DNA from: Berghia stephanieae
Taxonomy: Eukaryota > Mollusca > Gastropoda > Nudibranchia > Aeolidiidae
DNA: 64,000 nt
Assembly (NCBI GenBank): GCA_034508935.3
Contig: CM067452.1
Location: 645,333-709,332 of the forward strand
Direction of reading: 5' to 3'
Shown here: positions 23,101-30,849 of the stretch, in pieces
How the letters are laid out: the number at the start of each line of letters is the position of its first letter
Numbering within the stretch: the first letter of the stretch is position 1
Notes under the pieces: generated by a model
Told to the model about the DNA's origin: nothing
Seen by the model: the letters and a program-made list of their open reading frames with translations, nothing else
Databases searched by the model: none
Translations under genes and position numbers: made by a program

Positions 23101-26085
23101 ATCTCTGGTGCAGTCGATATTTTTTTTTTTACCCCCATCCACCCAGTAGTGATTAGGTAGCTGGGTCTGTTTGATCTGGTGTTCTATCCAAAGGATAACA
23201 AGCAATTGCTATTGTCCGTTTCACGCTATAGAAACTGGGATAAACTCTGACTCTGTGGGCCTAATGGTACTGAGGGACTACTTTCACTTCAATGTCTGCG
23301 ACTTTGGGTTTTATAGTTACCCAGCAGCCTTATCATGACCACTTTGCCTCTTACAGTTCTCTGTAGCTTTTGCTGTCCATCTCTTTTCCCTCAGAGGTTT
23401 TGTGGGCCCCACCCTCGGTGGTGTAATGGTGGGCCAGCTTGGATTTGATCTCAGTGCCAGTGTGGTTGGGTCGGCCAACATTTTCATGGTGAGTACAACT
23501 GGGGGTCACATGATAGTTAGTTGTGATGGAGGATCTCTCCCTGTTGATCACTATGTCGTGTTTTTTTTTGGTTGTTTTTAAGGGTTTTACGGTAATTGCA
23601 ACACATTTAGGTCATTTCAACGCCCATTAAAAAGAAGAAAATAGGGTTGTCAAAAAATTCTAGATTTACAATTAAGAGCACACAAGAAAAAGTAAGACAA
23701 AGGGCAATTGGTTTAAATAAGGAACAGATGTAGATTCCAGGAGCACACTATCGATGTACTTAGTTGGAGATCACTTAAAAGTCTCATCCAGACTTAAGCA
23801 CAGGATCTAACAAAGAGGAACACTCAAATGTTTATGAATCATCATTTATTCAAAATCTATTGAAATGGTTCGGATATGTTAAGAGACGAGAGAGGGAGTA
23901 CGTAGAAAAGAAAGTATCGGATATAGAATTAGCGGGAAAGAGAGAAAAATGGACGCCCGAAGACTAGATGGATGGATAGGGTCAAGGATGATATGAAAGA
24001 ACTGGGCCTGGAGGAAAATGATGCTCTGTACCAAGACCATAGTGATAATAATCATGACAAATTGAATTCTTTATGGATGAGAGTCAAATTAACAAATAAA
24101 CCTCTAAGGTTCAGTCAGCAATTTTTAAATGATTTTTATTTTTCTACTTTGCTTTAGCCGATAATACTAACGGTATATCTTAATGATTACAGGATGTTCT
24201 CACTTGTTTTGAACAGTCGTAAAACAAATGAGACTTCATGATTTCTTCATATATTTGTAGGCAGTGTAGGATTTTAGATTATCCATTGTGAGGTCCGCGA
24301 ACTGCTGCAGTGTAGGATTTTAGATTGGCCATTGTGAGGTCCACTAACTGCTGCAGGGTAGGATTTTAGATTGGCCATTGTGAGGTCTACTAACTGCTGC
24401 ATTGTAGGATTTTAGATTGTCCATTGTGAGGTCTACTAACTGCTGCAGTGTAGGATTTTAGATTGGCCATTGTGAGGTCTGCTAACTGATGCAGTGTAGG
24501 ATTTTAGATTGGCCATTGTGAGGTCTACTAACTGCTGCATTGTAGGATTTTAGATTGTCCATTGTGAGGTCTACTAACTGCTGCAGTGTAGGATTTTAAA
24601 TTGGCCATTGTGAGGTCCGCTAACTGCTGCAGTGTAGGATTTTAGATTGTCCATTGTGAGGTCTACTAACTGCTGCAGTGTAGGATTTTAGATTGGCCAT
24701 TGTGAGGTCTACTAACTGCTGCATTGTAGGATTTTAGATTGTCCATTGTGAGGTCTACTAACTGCTGCAGTGTAGGATTTTAGATTGGCCATTGTGAGGT
24801 CCGCTAACTGCTGCAGTGTAGGATTTTAGATTGGCCATTGTGAGGTCCGCTAACTGCTGCAGTGTAGGATTTTAGATTGGCCATTGTGAGGTCTACTAAC
24901 TGCTGCAGTGTAGGATTTTAGATTGGCCATTGTGAGGTCCGCTAACTGCTGCAGTGTAGGATTTTAGATTGGCCATTGTGAGGTCTACTAACTGCTGCAT
25001 TGTAGGATTTTAGATTGGCCATTGTGAAGTCCGCTAACTGCTGCAGTGTAGGATTTTAGATTGGCCATTGTGAGGTCCGCTAACTGCTGCAGTGTAGGAT
25101 TTTAGATTGGCCATTGTGAGGTCCGCTAACTGCTGCAGTGTAGGATTTTAGATTGGCCATTGTGAGGTCCGCTAACTGCTGCAGTGTAGGATTTTAGATT
25201 GGCCATTGTGAGGTCTACTAACTGCTGCAGTGTAGGATTTTAGATTGGCCATTGTGAGGTCTACTAACTGCTGCAGTGTAGGATTTTAGATTGGCCATTG
25301 TGAGGTCCGCTAACTGCTGCAGTGTAGGATTTTAGATTGTCCATTGTGAGGTCTACTAACTGCTGCAGTGTAGGATTTTAGATTGGCCATTGTGAGGTCT
25401 ATAACTGCTGCAGTGTAGGATTTTAGATTGGCCATTGTGAGGTCTACTAACTGCTGCAGTGTAGGATTTTAGATTGGCCATTGTGAGGTCCGCTAACTGC
25501 TGCAGTGTAGGATTTTAGATTGGCCATTGTGAGGTCCGCTAACTGATGCAGTGTAGGATTTTAGATTGGCCATTGTGAGGTCTACTAACTGCTGCATTGT
25601 AGGATTTTAGATTGTCCATTGTGAGGTCCGCTAACTGCTGCAGTGTAGGATTTTAGATTGGCCATTGTGAGGTCCGCTAACTGCTGCAGTGTAGGATTTT
25701 AGATTGTCCATTGTGAGGTCTACTAACTGCTGCAGTGTAGGATTTTAGATTGTCCATTGTGAGGTCTACTAACTGCTGCAGTGTAGGATTTTAGATTGGC
25801 CATTGTGAGGTCCGCTAACTGCTGCAGTGTAGGATTTTAGATTGGCCATTGTGAGGTCTGCTAACTGATGCAGTGTAGGATTTTAGATTGGCCATTGTGA
25901 GGTCCGCTAACTGCAGACTTTTTTTTTTCTCTATAATTTAAGATTTTTCCACAATTTATTTCCTTCAGTGTCTTGTGTTGTTACCTTTCTTCATGAGGCG
26001 TTACTGTCTTAAAGAGAGAACGAAAAAGACTTCTGACCAAGCCCCTCCATTGACACAGGAAGATAGAGGTCATTCCGATGTGTGA
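1..26085 (+). CDS. SLC18B1: SLC18B1-like MFS transporter, C-terminal half (six exons; 5' part outside window)
   Basis: Spliced gene: exons 1-53, 606-700, 3131-3226, 4375-4449, 23395-23488 and 25969-26085 (stop at 26083-26085). Every junction has GT donor and AG acceptor, and phases agree (0, 2, 2, 2, 0). The joined product starts with a major-facilitator loop motif (SPLWGYLVDNK), followed by hydrophobic helices containing LLGPSPWLP, GSVLLGIGIGMVAVP, VSGLFNSVFSLGGFVGPTLGG and a hydrophilic tail rich in K, E, D and S. The SLFNS/SLGGFVGPTLGG region is typical of SLC18B1, a vesicular polyamine transporter of the SLC18 branch; by family knowledge it is a 12-helix antiporter in vesicle membranes. 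This part should be about helices 8-12. The gene is converged on by the PABPC1-like gene about 15.5 kb downstream. The 18.9-kb fourth intron is almost all tandem repeat and LINE. Assignment to SLC18B1 rather than another SLC18/SLC22-like carrier is made from remembered family sequence, without a search. Confidence 0.85.
365..505 (+). repeat. CAT/ATC-rich microsatellite in intron
   Basis: Imperfect (CAT)n/(CAC)n run. It creates long low-complexity His-rich and Ser-rich open frames that I do not consider genes. Confidence 0.85.
606..700 (+). CDS. SLC18B1: SLC18B1-like exon, one membrane helix
   Basis: Follows a TTTGAACAG acceptor and ends before GTACAG. It begins in phase 0 (NFIGSLVVIGQLGYG) and ends in phase 2 after LLGPSPWLPFLP, giving serine when joined to the next exon. 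The LLGP-P-LP pattern is characteristic of this carrier branch. Confidence 0.85.
757..850 (+). repeat. 94-bp near-perfect palindrome (hairpin) in intron
   Basis: The arms at 757-803 and 804-850 are reverse complements over about 47 bases with roughly four mismatches and essentially no loop (centre CAAAGCTTTG). The outer ends read GTAAGATAAAGAACTGAA and its complement. The flank at 741-764 recurs inverted at 3,057-3,083, near the other end of the same intron. It could be a fold-back mini-element or a transcribed hairpin; no miRNA-style loop is visible. Confidence 0.85.
1214..1772 (+). mobile_element. SINE-A copy (~530-bp family), near full length
   Basis: The head carries a small inverted repeat (CCTCC-ATAGTGGG-GGAGG type). 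The middle has TTGGTTTTGTCCTGGCCCAG, and the end has the conserved terminal stem-loop followed by an AAACAAAC tail. The same sequence recurs about 14 times in this window on both strands. No tRNA-like head is recognisable. Confidence 0.75.
1901..2697 (+). repeat. 80-bp minisatellite, ~9-10 units
   Basis: A unit containing GGGTTCTAGCAAATGATTGG and GGACTCACGAG repeats every 80 bases; later units are more diverged. Located in the SLC18B1-like intron between 700 and 3131. Confidence 0.9.
2730..3010 (+). repeat. ~39-bp degenerate minisatellite
   Basis: About seven diverged units of the form CCCATAGTCCCAGGTTCA followed by CTCCCCACTGGTG. The open frame on the reverse strand is an artefact of the period being a multiple of three. 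Confidence 0.8.
3057..3083 (-). repeat. Inverted copy of the 741-764 sequence
   Basis: TTTATCTTACACCAGTGCCT is the near reverse complement of 746-764 at the other end of the same intron, about 21 of 25 positions matching. The two could pair in the pre-mRNA. Confidence 0.6.
3131..3226 (+). CDS. SLC18B1: SLC18B1-like exon, helix and loop
   Basis: Acceptor ATTATTTCAG, donor GTGAGT at 3227. Encodes ALWLIVIGSVLLGIGIGM and VAVPNIKCLVLGAL, a glycine-rich membrane helix. Phase 2 in and phase 2 out, consistent with both neighbours. Confidence 0.88.
3288..3530 (+). mobile_element. SINE-B copy (tRNA-derived)
   Basis: The head resembles a tRNA promoter: GCGTGGCTCAGTGG as box A and GGTACCGAGTACGATCACC as box B. 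The body includes GCAAGTCACCTCGCCCTAGC, and the end has GGGATGAAT-AAAGGGAATTTT. Related copies lie at 26,160, 27,018 (reverse) and 41,884. Confidence 0.8.
3590..3725 (-). mobile_element. SINE-C fragment
   Basis: Diverged piece of the family seen at 4,795-5,092 and 23,040-23,300; shares the GCGGACAATA, GGATAAGACGCTAGTCTATT and CCAGTTACCCAATCACT blocks. Its tRNA-like head is lost where a truncated SINE-A copy begins. Confidence 0.65.
3748..4172 (+). mobile_element. SINE-A copy, 5'-truncated
   Basis: Starts within the family at the TTGGTTTTGTCCTGGTCCTGG block and runs to the terminal stem-loop (GGCACTG ... CAAGCGCC) and an AAAAACATAAAC tail. Lacks the head found in full copies; 5' truncation is typical of target-primed reverse transcription. 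Confidence 0.75.
4375..4449 (+). CDS. SLC18B1: SLC18B1-like exon with YxxVSGLFNS motif
   Basis: Acceptor CTTTTCCAG, donor GTGAGT at 4450. Encodes EVGWEDNLDTYAVVSGLFNS followed by VFSLG. The SGLFNS-x-FSLG stretch is the strongest family signature. The following intron runs to 23,394 and carries about 17 kb of tandem repeats plus a LINE. Confidence 0.88.
4478..4770 (+). mobile_element. SINE-D copy (probable tRNA-type head, GCGCTGTATAAA tail)
   Basis: A box-B-like stretch TGGGTTTGAGCCTC lies near the start and the tail block is GAGCACGTTTAGTGGATATT then GCGCTGTATAAAAG. The same tail occurs alone at 28,876-28,926 and, shortened, at about 27,775. Box A is weak. Confidence 0.55.
4795..5092 (-). 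mobile_element. SINE-C copy with intact tRNA-like promoter
   Basis: On the reverse strand the head reads AAAAGCTCAGTTGGGAGAGC (box A) followed by GAGATCGATCCTGG (box B), a clear tRNA-derived RNA polymerase III promoter. A run of about 16 G on the + strand (4,972-4,987) follows the head. The body matches 23,040-23,300. Confidence 0.8.
5105..6765 (+). repeat. 30-bp minisatellite, ~55 units, indel-rich
   Basis: Unit TGTTCCACTTGTGATATAGA plus TTGTGTGTGT. Because 30 is a multiple of three, long open frames (up to 365 codons, reverse strand, repeating NNTHNLYHKW) appear. They have no start context, no domain and no codon constraint, so I reject them as genes. Many units miss one or two bases. Confidence 0.95.
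6766..14788 (+). repeat. 44-bp minisatellite, left block (~180 units)
   Basis: The unit has AGCTTTAGTACTGGAGATAG followed by ATAACAGTTCTATCCAATC and a variable TGTACA/TGTATA/CCATACA/CCGTATA end. The sequence GATAGATAACAGTTCTATC contains a short GATAG/CTATC inverted repeat. Units at 8-10 kb are uniform, while those at 10.4-14.0 kb carry many one-base gaps. The array continues after the LINE at 21,226-22,478. Confidence 0.95.
14036..14120 (+). repeat. 85-base poly(A) run inside the 44-bp array
   Basis: A pure A tract interrupts a unit between GGAGAT and GATAGATAAC, so GAT is present on both sides. It could be a tail-only retro-insertion or an assembly artefact. Confidence 0.85.
15929..17362 (+). 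CDS. LINE ORF1: gag-like RNA-binding protein
   Basis: A 477-residue uninterrupted frame starting with ATG at 15,929. The N-terminal third is an RRM-like or unassigned segment. Zinc knuckles follow at about residues 195-250: CFNCHRYGHTKTNC, CPRCGKEDHNEENC and a third CLNCQGKHAAHSKDC. The C-terminal part (residues ~290-460) is rich in Pro, Ser and Lys and probably disordered. By family knowledge it coats the LINE RNA and forms the ribonucleoprotein. ORF2 overlaps its end in the +1 frame. Confidence 0.9.
   Translation: MAKNSKNSPLKAPPQTGKKRKITAPMTLDDLPGMATPKFSPFLVIQPNEDNIKLNTLSIFTISKALKANGAGTPKAVNRNNSGTLMIQVQGRQESENLLKCTRFSDIPVTVEAHRSLNRSKGVIRSRDLVGCSEQEMVEELEGVVEARRVSIRRGDSTIQTNTWILTFDSPRPPSRIRIEYLDLEVRPYVPNPMRCFNCHRYGHTKTNCRRKATCPRCGKEDHNEENCKVDPCCLNCQGKHAAHSKDCPKWQEEKAILTYRATYGGTFAQAKAVICPPRQVAASAKSYAEVARAAGNNQNSHGKIAQTRKDSPQKKKPSRPKNKVANVSKNLFDTLEVQDVEPAAPSTSTSKATSTPPPSPNKKILPLMGVDVGPTPHLHSREPSLSPQKQNSTPSQNMEPPTPVGGSTNPPEGPQSPKKSKNPEGPKNPKGSKKLSPKKTERPSTGPPSPMEVSPPRRIKVKGLKAGILPNLPTKN
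17325..21035 (+). CDS. LINE ORF2: endonuclease-reverse transcriptase-RNase H (three frame breaks)
   Basis: The frame opens at 17,325, overlaps ORF1 by 38 bases in the +1 frame and has no ATG before the endonuclease core, suggesting reinitiation or frameshifting. Endonuclease: SWNIRGI, QETKLP, GDFNAHSPLWG, then after a one-base shift near 17,870 SAIDLTFCDP and GSDHFPV. RT: APGPDNISYEIL, YRPISLTSCLCKLMEK, GFRKNRST, FFDLEKAFDT, GVPQGSILSP and the catalytic YVDDF (about 19,345). A second shift lies near 20,180. RNase H: HIFTDGSK, FTAESRAIL, ILSDSLSVL and SHVGIQGNEEADRLAKEA. After a third shift near 20,750 the C-terminus has CRTCNCDLTVQHILIEC and ends ELLQKL at 21,035. Catalytic residues are present; the breaks may be real or consensus errors. 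Confidence 0.88.
21161..21195 (+). promoter_or_regulatory. LINE 3'-terminal stem-loop
   Basis: Stem GGCGCTT (21,161) pairs with AAGCGCC (21,189), with loop core ATGACCTAAATAGTGTCG, placed about 15 bases before the ACAAAC tail. The same structure ends SINE-A and SINE-E. Likely the RNA feature recognised by the LINE reverse transcriptase (inference). Confidence 0.75.
21226..22478 (+). repeat. 44-bp minisatellite, right block (~28 units)
   Basis: Same unit as 6,766-14,788, resuming directly after the LINE tail. It fades out at about 22,480 with a diverged AGCTTTGGTACTGGAGAAAG. Units here are uniform, with few indels. Confidence 0.95.
22650..22984 (+). mobile_element. SINE-E copy, full length with 14-bp target duplication
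   Basis: Flanked by AAAGACCATTCCGC at 22,636-22,649 and 22,985-22,998. The head is GGGTGGTTGGATGGGAGCAT; the body is T-rich. The 3' end carries stem GGTCTCT-C / G-A-AGAGACC (22,924-22,960) and an AAAGCAACAAACAAAC tail. Other copies: 34,110-34,432 and 59,357-59,687 (both reverse). The head is not obviously tRNA-, 7SL- or 5S-like. Confidence 0.88.
22924..22960 (+). promoter_or_regulatory. SINE-E 3'-terminal stem-loop
   Basis: Stem GGTCTCT plus C pairs with G, bulged A and AGAGACC. The 20-base loop ATATAACCTCAATTGTGTTG is nearly the SINE-A loop, although the stem sequence is different. Confidence 0.75.
23040..23300 (+). mobile_element. SINE-C copy with tRNA-like head
   Basis: GATAGCTCAGATGGTAGAAC (box A) and CTGAATTCGATCTCTGG (box B) are spaced as in a tRNA gene, followed by a T-rich linker and the body block shared with 4,795-5,092 in reverse orientation. 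Confidence 0.78.
23395..23488 (+). CDS. SLC18B1: SLC18B1-like exon, GFVGPTLGG helix
   Basis: Acceptor TTTTCCCTCAG, donor GTGAGT at 23489. Reads GFVGPTLGGVMVGQLGFDLS then ASVVGSANIFM. The GPTLGG motif follows directly on from SLG of the previous exon across the 18.9-kb intron. Phase 2 in, phase 0 out. Confidence 0.88.
23560..23846 (-). mobile_element. SINE-A copy, 5'-truncated
   Basis: Reverse-strand copy. Its tail and terminal stem-loop region lie at 23,560-23,630 and the sequence continues to the CTCAAATGTTTATGAAT block at about 23,840, lacking the head. Located in the last SLC18B1-like intron. Confidence 0.75.
23855..24160 (+). pseudogene. Fossil LINE fragment: reverse-transcriptase C-terminus
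   Basis: Translates to KWFGYVKRREREYVEKKV and, one frame over, GRPKTRWMDRVKDDMKELGL, the conserved tail found after the RT domain of RTE/CR1-like LINEs (FGHV-x-RR ... GRPK-x-RW). One frame change and a missing body show it is a remnant. The exact clade cannot be fixed from this piece. Confidence 0.6.
24262..25916 (+). repeat. 46-bp minisatellite, ~36 units, next to terminal exon
   Basis: The unit is GCAGTGTAGGATTTTAGATT then GGCCATTGTGAGGTC and CGCTAACTGCT or TACTAACTGCT. Two subtypes alternate (TCCGCTAAC and TCTACTAAC), both matching metazoan branch-point consensus. The array ends about 50 bases before the acceptor at 25,968. Confidence 0.95.
25969..26085 (+). CDS. SLC18B1: SLC18B1-like terminal exon
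   Basis: Acceptor TATTTCCTTCAG. Encodes the last helix end (CLVLLPFFMRR) and a polar cytoplasmic tail ending DRGHSDV, stop TGA at 26083. A 46-bp minisatellite ends about 50 bases before this acceptor, so its last unit may supply the branch point. Confidence 0.85.
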   Translation, partial: CLVLLPFFMRRYCLKERTKKTSDQAPPLTQEDRGHSDV

Positions 26086-26159
26086 AAGGTCAAGGTGACT
26101 GTAATGTATTGTGAGGTAAGATTGTATTAACCTGGCTATATGGCTGTGGATGACAGGCA

Positions 26160-26405
26160 GGGGAATCAGCGTAGCTCAGCACTACAGCCTTTGCTTCGTA
26201 CCCGGAAGGTACCGAGTTTGATCACCCGCCGCTGCACTTTGTGGCCTTGAGCAAGTCACCTCGCCCTAGCTCAATTTGCAGTGCTGCACTGTTGCTGACA
26301 ACTGGTTATTCCAGTTTTCCCTTGGAATAGATCCTGAAGACAAATTTCCCCAATAGGATGAATAAAGGGAATTTTTAAAAATTTTTAAAGATTTTAAATA
26401 AAGAG
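26160..26405 (+). mobile_element. SINE-B copy in the SLC18B1-like 3' UTR
   Basis: Begins about 75 bases after the stop codon. Contains GCGTAGCTCAGC (box A), GGTACCGAGTTTGATCACC (box B), the family body, and a 3' end reading GATGAATAAAGGGAA, which supplies a polyadenylation-like AATAAA. Confidence 0.8.
26361..26402 (+). promoter_or_regulatory. Candidate polyadenylation signals for the SLC18B1-like gene
   Basis: AATAAA at 26,361-26,366 inside the SINE-B tail and again at 26,397-26,402 just beyond it, 276-312 bases after the stop. No cleavage site can be proved from sequence. Confidence 0.45.
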
Positions 26406-26499
26406 CTATTTCATTTTGTTTAAATTTTATTTTGGCGACAGATACGTTTTTTACACCAGAATAATAAGGGAAATAATTTAAAGAGGACGAAAATAAAAA

Positions 26500-27345
26500 A
26501 AAAATGTAACAGACACAGGAGAAATCCTATTTTGTGGAAATGAGAGAATTGAAGACGTAGAAGATTTCATTTTATTTAGGATAAAATTAAACAATAATGG
26601 AAACCCAGAGTAAGCTGTAAAACACAGACTGTGCCAAGCAAATCAAACATTTGCAATTCTGAAGGAAATTTTGAGATCCAACAAAGCCAAGTTGAAACTG
26701 TTCAAGGGTAGTGTCCTTCACCTTCCAGTCAACGTGTATGGCAGAGAATGTTGGAAAGTAACATTCACATTAACAAATAAATTCCAATCCAATCCAAAAT
26801 CCAATCCTAGATAGTTGCAGCTTCGTGTGATGAAGGTCGTGGAAAGGTCTCAAAATAGATACCTTCGAAGAATTTTAGGAATATTTTGGTCCTATAAAAG
26901 GAGAAATAAAAATCTAAGAGAAAAGACGGAAACAACTAGCCTAGCTACTCGTACAACTATAAAGAGATGGAGATGGAGATGGTTTGGACATGTTGCCAGA
27001 ACTTTTGAAAAAAATAATTAAATTCCCTTTATTCATCCCATAGGGGAAATTTGTTTCTAGGGTCTGTTCCAAGGGAAGACTGGAATAACTGGAATAACCC
27101 AGGCATCAGCCGTAATACAGTGCTGCAAACTGAACTAGGGGGAGGTGACTTGCTCAAGGCCACACAGCGCAGCAGGTATTCAAACTCGGTACCTTTTGGG
27201 TATGAAGCAAAGACCGTACCGCTGAGCCACGCTGCCCCCAACAGTAAGGCAATTGCTTTGCCAAGAACGACAGTCTGCTGGACGGCTGGTGGCAAAAGAC
27301 GAAGAGGAAGACCCAAAGATTTTCAGGAAATGGCCCTTAACAGTT
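26500..27345 (+). pseudogene. Fossil LINE fragment (RT C-terminal region), split by SINE-B
   Basis: Degenerate translation includes ILFCGNERIEDVEDFILF, LKLFKGSVLHLPVNVYGREC, RRILGIFWSYKRRNK and WRWFGHVART; after the SINE-B insertion at 27,018-27,240 it continues as WTAGGKRRRGRPKDFQEMA. This is the region between the RT palm and C-terminus of an RTE- or CR1-like LINE. Open frames here are remnants, not genes. Confidence 0.7.
27018..27240 (-). mobile_element. SINE-B copy inserted in LINE fossil
   Basis: Reverse-strand copy: AATTCCCTTTATTCATCCCA (tail complement) at the low end and CTGAGCCACGCTGCCCC (head complement) at the high end. It interrupts the RT-derived fragment, so it is younger than that fragment. 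Confidence 0.8.
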
Positions 27346-27788
27346 AAATGTACTGCTTTTTAGCTCAGATTGCATATATGTTGTTTTTTCGTTCAAAATT
27401 TCTCAAATTTCTCAAATTTTATTCAAAATGGCGTTATAAGAAAAAGCAGTATTTTTACTTACTGAGCAATTGGTGTGTTTTACATATTTTTGTAATAATA
27501 TAACACTTAGTTATTAATTTTTGGAATCCTAGACTTAAAAAAAAGAAAAATCAAACATACTGTATTTAACTTTTAAATATCATTCTAAATTCCCGGCATG
27601 AACAATAAATTTTACTTAAAATGCAAAATGTTGGCAATAAAACCAGGAATGTTTTATCTCTTTCTGCTCTCATAAATTTTACACTGTTTGCCTGTTGGCT
27701 ACACGGATCACTAAGTAAGGTCACACAGCTTTTGTGTGAAATAGCTATGAACAAAATATGAATATAATAGGTTTATAGGCGCTATATA
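27346..27788. other. Intergenic, AT-rich; ends with SINE-D-like tail
   Basis: No gene seen. The last bases (TAGGCGCTATATAAATATGC at about 27,776) are a SINE-D-like tail leading into the ATT array. Confidence 0.5.
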
Positions 27789-27795
27789 AATATGC

Positions 27796-27892
<97 letters not shown>
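27789..27892 (+). repeat. (ATT)n microsatellite
   Basis: About 32 uninterrupted ATT units after GCGCTATATAAATATGCTT, the typical expanded tail of a SINE. Confidence 0.95.
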
Positions 27893-27893
<1 letters not shown>

Positions 27894-28067
27894 TAAAAAA
27901 CAAAAACAAAACAGAAAAGAAAAGAACCAATAGCCTCACATGGAACACGTCAAGAATAAATCCTTCCTCATCTAACGTATTAATTAGATTTTGATGTAAA
28001 ATCCAGAAATATTTCAGACAAGTTTTCATCATGTCCAGTCTGGTTAAACCTGAAACTTCTTTGAGAC

Positions 28068-28167
28068 ATTACATACTTACTTACCTACTTACTTTTTTAC
28101 TTACTTTCTTACTTACTTACTTACTTACGTACTTACTTACTTACTTAGAGAGAGAGAGATACAGAGT

Positions 28168-28213
<46 letters not shown>

Positions 28214-28246
28214 AGAGAGAGAGAGAAGGAGAGAGAGAGGGAGAAA
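28068..28246 (+). repeat. (TTAC)n followed by (GA)n
   Basis: About 19 TTAC units (28,068-28,146) run directly into about 50 GA units with G-rich interruptions. Confidence 0.95.
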
Positions 28247-28249
28247 GTA

Positions 28250-29858
28250 TTGTATTTTTTGCTCAGATTTGGATATATAATCAATTTTGTTTTTGCAGGT
28301 CCGTTTACTTATACTTGGCCTATTTCGTGGAGAATCAAGATTTACACAAGTATGTGTGAGGCCCAGGAAAACCCAACTAAACGTAGCAATCCATGACAAT
28401 GAGATATTAATTGTATCATGAAGGTCAGGAATTTATATTTTTACAGGTTTTTAAAATAAATCCTGATATCTAAATTAGAACTTTAGAGATGGCATTTTAT
28501 AGATGACCAGGTGAGAAAACACAAAACTGTGAAAATGGGGTTCGTAAATGATGGAAATATCAAAACTGTTTTAGCAATATTTATTTTTTTCTTATCAACA
28601 TCGACCAATGGGCAGATTTTCCTAGGCTTGGAATGTGTAGTAAATTTATGCGCGTTACATTTCATTGAGTAGCTGCTGTTTTGACCTACCTATTTCTACC
28701 TAACATGCATAGGTCATGAGGTGAAAAATAGAGTTTGGTTTAATATGATGATAGGGTGATTTAAATTACTTATTTTAAGCATTTATAGTTTGTCCTTAGT
28801 GATTTTCTTAGTTTTAAACGATAATTAAGGTATCGTTGATGACTTTTCAACGGAAATCCCCAAAACCCTGGTAATCCCTTGTAAAGCGCTTTGAGCACGT
28901 TTAGTGGATATTGCGCTATATAAACGGGTTTCCAACTGTTTTCCCTTATATCTCAGATTCACTTCGTGCGACCTTGACTGCGATTTCATCGGCTGCCACA
29001 CATATAAAATATTTTTTATTTATTCCAAGATGTATTTCAGGGATAGAGTCTGTCTAGTCTCGTCTTTTTCACACTTTTTTAGCAACAAACGGCATCATTT
29101 TGACGCCAAATCCTTGTGGACGAACAAAACATTGTTCTATTTATAGCCATATTATTGGCTTCTTTTATTTATTTACATTTTTATTTGTTGTTGAATTTCA
29201 ATACTTCAAATTTTGTCACCATTTTGGGTACTGAAGCTTTATAAAACCCTTCTTTTCAATACTCATACACATCCAATAAAATTGACATATTTTTTATGAT
29301 TTAAAAAAAGATCACTAGTTTTTCTAATCTTTCGATTAGCTTTTTTTCTACCTGCTGTTTTAGCAGTAATAGATGATTGATGGCTTGAATTTTTAAAATA
29401 TATTTTCATGAATCAAGACATTGTTATAATTTTACCTGTCGTATTTTGTCTTTCTGGACTTTGAGTTTATGCTGTTAGCTTTACTTGACTTACTTACTTA
29501 CTTATCCGAACCAGCGACCACCTGAGCTCTAGCCCTTTGGTCTTGTGCCATGACGTAGAAGTTAGACGTCTTTTGTAGTTGTTCCAGGTGACCATAAAGT
29601 GTGTTACTGATGCTTGGATTTGAGCTTTACTTGACAGAGTTGGATTTAATGTATGTAAATCGGGAGGTGCGTTATTCTATCCCTTATTTTAGAAAACCCA
29701 ATTATTTCCTTGTAAGAAACGTAATCGTTGAATAATGTTTTGAAATGGTTGCATAAAAATTGTATTCAACAATTGCTTAACAGTTTTGCTCATTTTATTG
29801 ACTTACTTAAAGTTTGAAAAGACTAATTGGCCATCTAAAATTATCTTTTGGTCATACG

Positions 29859-29860
<2 letters not shown>
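28250..29860. other. Intergenic, no gene seen
   Basis: AT-rich with only short unsupported frames. A solo SINE-D tail (GAGCACGTTTAGTGGATATT then GCGCTATATAAA) lies at 28,876-28,926. Confidence 0.5.
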
Positions 29861-29861
<1 letters not shown>

Positions 29862-29947
<86 letters not shown>

Positions 29948-29961
29948 GGTTACTATTATTA

Positions 29962-30014
<53 letters not shown>

Positions 30015-30020
30015 GGTTAC

Positions 30021-30092
<72 letters not shown>

Positions 30093-30093
30093 G
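29862..30093 (+). repeat. (ATT)n microsatellite, ~230 bp
   Basis: Pure ATT with two TATGGTTACTATT interruptions; produces Tyr-, Ile- and Leu-only frames which are spurious. Confidence 0.95.
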
Positions 30094-30678
<585 letters not shown>

Positions 30679-30849
30679 GTTTACTTGAAAAAGGCCAAAG
30701 ACCGAAACGTCTAATGTTTGGTGTTGTTCCCTTATTTATGAGTCAGATTTACTCCCTTTATCTTTATCTCCAATAACAATTAAACTGTAATAAATCTTTT
30801 TATAGTAAATACTTGAATTTGCTAGACCATTTGAAGATATGAATCATTT

